A stretch of 6,090 bases of DNA, taken from contig JACOVN010000008.1 of assembly GCA_016177315.1 (NCBI GenBank), positions 1-6,090 of the forward strand. Direction: 5' to 3'. The notes beneath the pieces are model-generated. The model had not been told where the DNA came from. It saw only the letters and a list, made by a program, of their open reading frames with translations, and did not search any database. Below, in pieces: positions 5,506 to 6,090 of this stretch (position 1 is its first letter; each line of letters starts with the position of its first letter). The stretch is from Candidatus Woesearchaeota archaeon (lineage in GTDB: Archaea > Nanobdellota > Nanobdellia > Woesearchaeales > UBA12501). The position numbers were made by a program, and so were the translations under genes.

Positions 5506-5886
5506 TTATTTCTTTCCCTGCTTTTCCTTTTTCTTGACATGCTGCCAATGTTGTACGGCTTCTTCTATGGAATGGATTTCCATCTTACCGAAGAGCCACG
5601 GCTTTCTCCTTTCTATTTTTTCATTGATAGCTTCTAAGACCGCTTTCATAGTAAAGAGCCCTTCCTTCTCTGCAATGCTCGTGAGAAACAACAAATCCCA
5701 GAACGCGTCTCCCAATTCTTCCTTTAAGTTCTCATAATCCTTTGCATCAATCGCCTTTGCCACTTCCTCTGCTTCGGAAAGAAACTCTTTTTTGATGGTT
5801 TCCAAACTCTGCTCTTTCCCCCAGGGACAGTGCTCTATGTTGCACTTCATTGCTTGCAGGAGTCTGGCGAAGGAGGTGGTGGGCAT
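5506..5886 (-). CDS. MazG-type nucleotide pyrophosphohydrolase
   Basis: Hydrolyses nucleoside triphosphates to the monophosphate and pyrophosphate, a house-cleaning role against aberrant or excess nucleotides; the exact substrate is unknown. At 126 aa it is a single MazG domain, about half the length of the two-domain E. coli enzyme. HCPWGKEQSLET (19-30) is the typical opening motif. Metal-binding acidic residues follow in E38-x2-E41 and E57-x2-D60 (EELGD), then INEKIERRKPWLFG (87-100) matches the family's INEK-RRHPHVFG block. The first Glu often found before E38 is Ser here. The basic tail KKKEKQGKK is not part of the fold. ATG 5886 begins 5 nt after the upstream gene's stop, and no Shine-Dalgarno is visible, so co-translation with that gene is likely. 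The downstream HAD gene is 26 nt away. Confidence 0.93.
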   Translation of the reverse strand: MPTTSFARLLQAMKCNIEHCPWGKEQSLETIKKEFLSEAEEVAKAIDAKDYENLKEELGDAFWDLLFLTSIAEKEGLFTMKAVLEAINEKIERRKPWLFGKMEIHSIEEAVQHWQHVKKKEKQGKK

Positions 5887-5891
5887 GGTGG

Positions 5892-6090
5892 TTATTTTTT
5901 CTTGAGTTTCATTTTTGATTTACTTTTTAAAGATTGCTTTAACGCTTTGAATTCAGTAATCAAGTCGTGTATCTTTTTGTTTTGAGATGCAAGAGATTTT
6001 TGTAAATCACTTTTTACCTTCTCTAATTCTTCCTCTATTAATTTTCTTACTTCTCCGTCTTGTTTTACTATTCTCTCTTCTACAAAATAT
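5892..6090 (-). CDS. C-terminal end of a lysine-rich coiled-coil protein (partial)
   Basis: Reading the minus strand from the window edge gives 65 uninterrupted codons before a TAA at 5894-5892, with no start codon needed inside the window. The visible part begins YFVEERIVKQ, continues with charged heptad-like sequence such as VRKLIEEELEKVKSDL and KKIHDLITEF, and ends in a strongly basic tail (KSKSKMKLKKK). Hydrophobic residues spaced three or four apart suggest a coiled coil. I cannot name the family from the tail alone. The 5-nt gap to mazG and shared strand make it the upstream member of the coiled-coil/MazG/HAD/DnaJ run; the promoter for that run lies beyond the window or inside this gene. 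Confidence 0.7.
   Translation of the reverse strand, partial: YFVEERIVKQDGEVRKLIEEELEKVKSDLQKSLASQNKKIHDLITEFKALKQSLKSKSKMKLKKK

Noticed and set aside
5480..5548. Upstream start for the HAD protein at 5548
   Set aside because: It would add 23 residues that overlap the end of mazG and do not belong to the HAD fold; ATG 5479 places motif I at the usual distance from the start.
5363..5737. 124-aa plus-strand open frame opposite the HAD and mazG genes
   Set aside because: It is antisense to two clear enzyme genes and spans their gap; composition is that of a shadow frame.

Overview
The window looks like a compact archaeal genome segment, possibly from a DPANN-type lineage such as Woesearchaeota or Pacearchaeota. 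The evidence for archaea is direct: a ribosomal protein L15e gene (archaeal/eukaryotic only), an archaeal-type nicotinamide-nucleotide adenylyltransferase, and TTTATATA-like boxes about 26 bp ahead of several start codons. The DPANN placement is inference from very short gaps, tiny zinc-ribbon genes and mixed gene content; other archaea are possible.

Layout, plus strand (1-3724): the C-terminal part or near-complete form of a Pro/Glu-rich lipoprotein; L15e with its own TATA box, a leader of about 70 nt and a Shine-Dalgarno; a stand-alone proline dehydrogenase; a 50-aa zinc ribbon with a probable leaderless promoter; a 53-aa zinc ribbon that overlaps the start of the NMN adenylyltransferase gene; and an unrecognised 133-aa protein. 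Most of these look like separate one- or two-gene transcription units.

Layout, minus strand (6090 down to 3721): one tightly packed run that reads, in transcription order, a lysine-rich coiled-coil protein (only its last 65 residues are in the window), a MazG-type nucleotide pyrophosphohydrolase, a HAD-family phosphatase and a full-length DnaJ. Gaps are 5, 26 and 1 nt, so a single operon is likely. DnaJ and the 133-aa gene converge and overlap by 4 bp.

Functionally the window is mostly housekeeping: translation (L15e), NAD synthesis (NadM), proline oxidation (which needs FAD and an electron acceptor), and a quality-control cluster combining nucleotide clean-up, phosphatase and chaperone roles. 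No gap exceeds 300 bases. I saw no tRNA, rRNA, CRISPR, insertion sequence or clear novel system. The most interesting items are the L15e leader hairpin, the two very small zinc ribbons, the proline dehydrogenase in this setting, and the unrecognised 133-aa gene.
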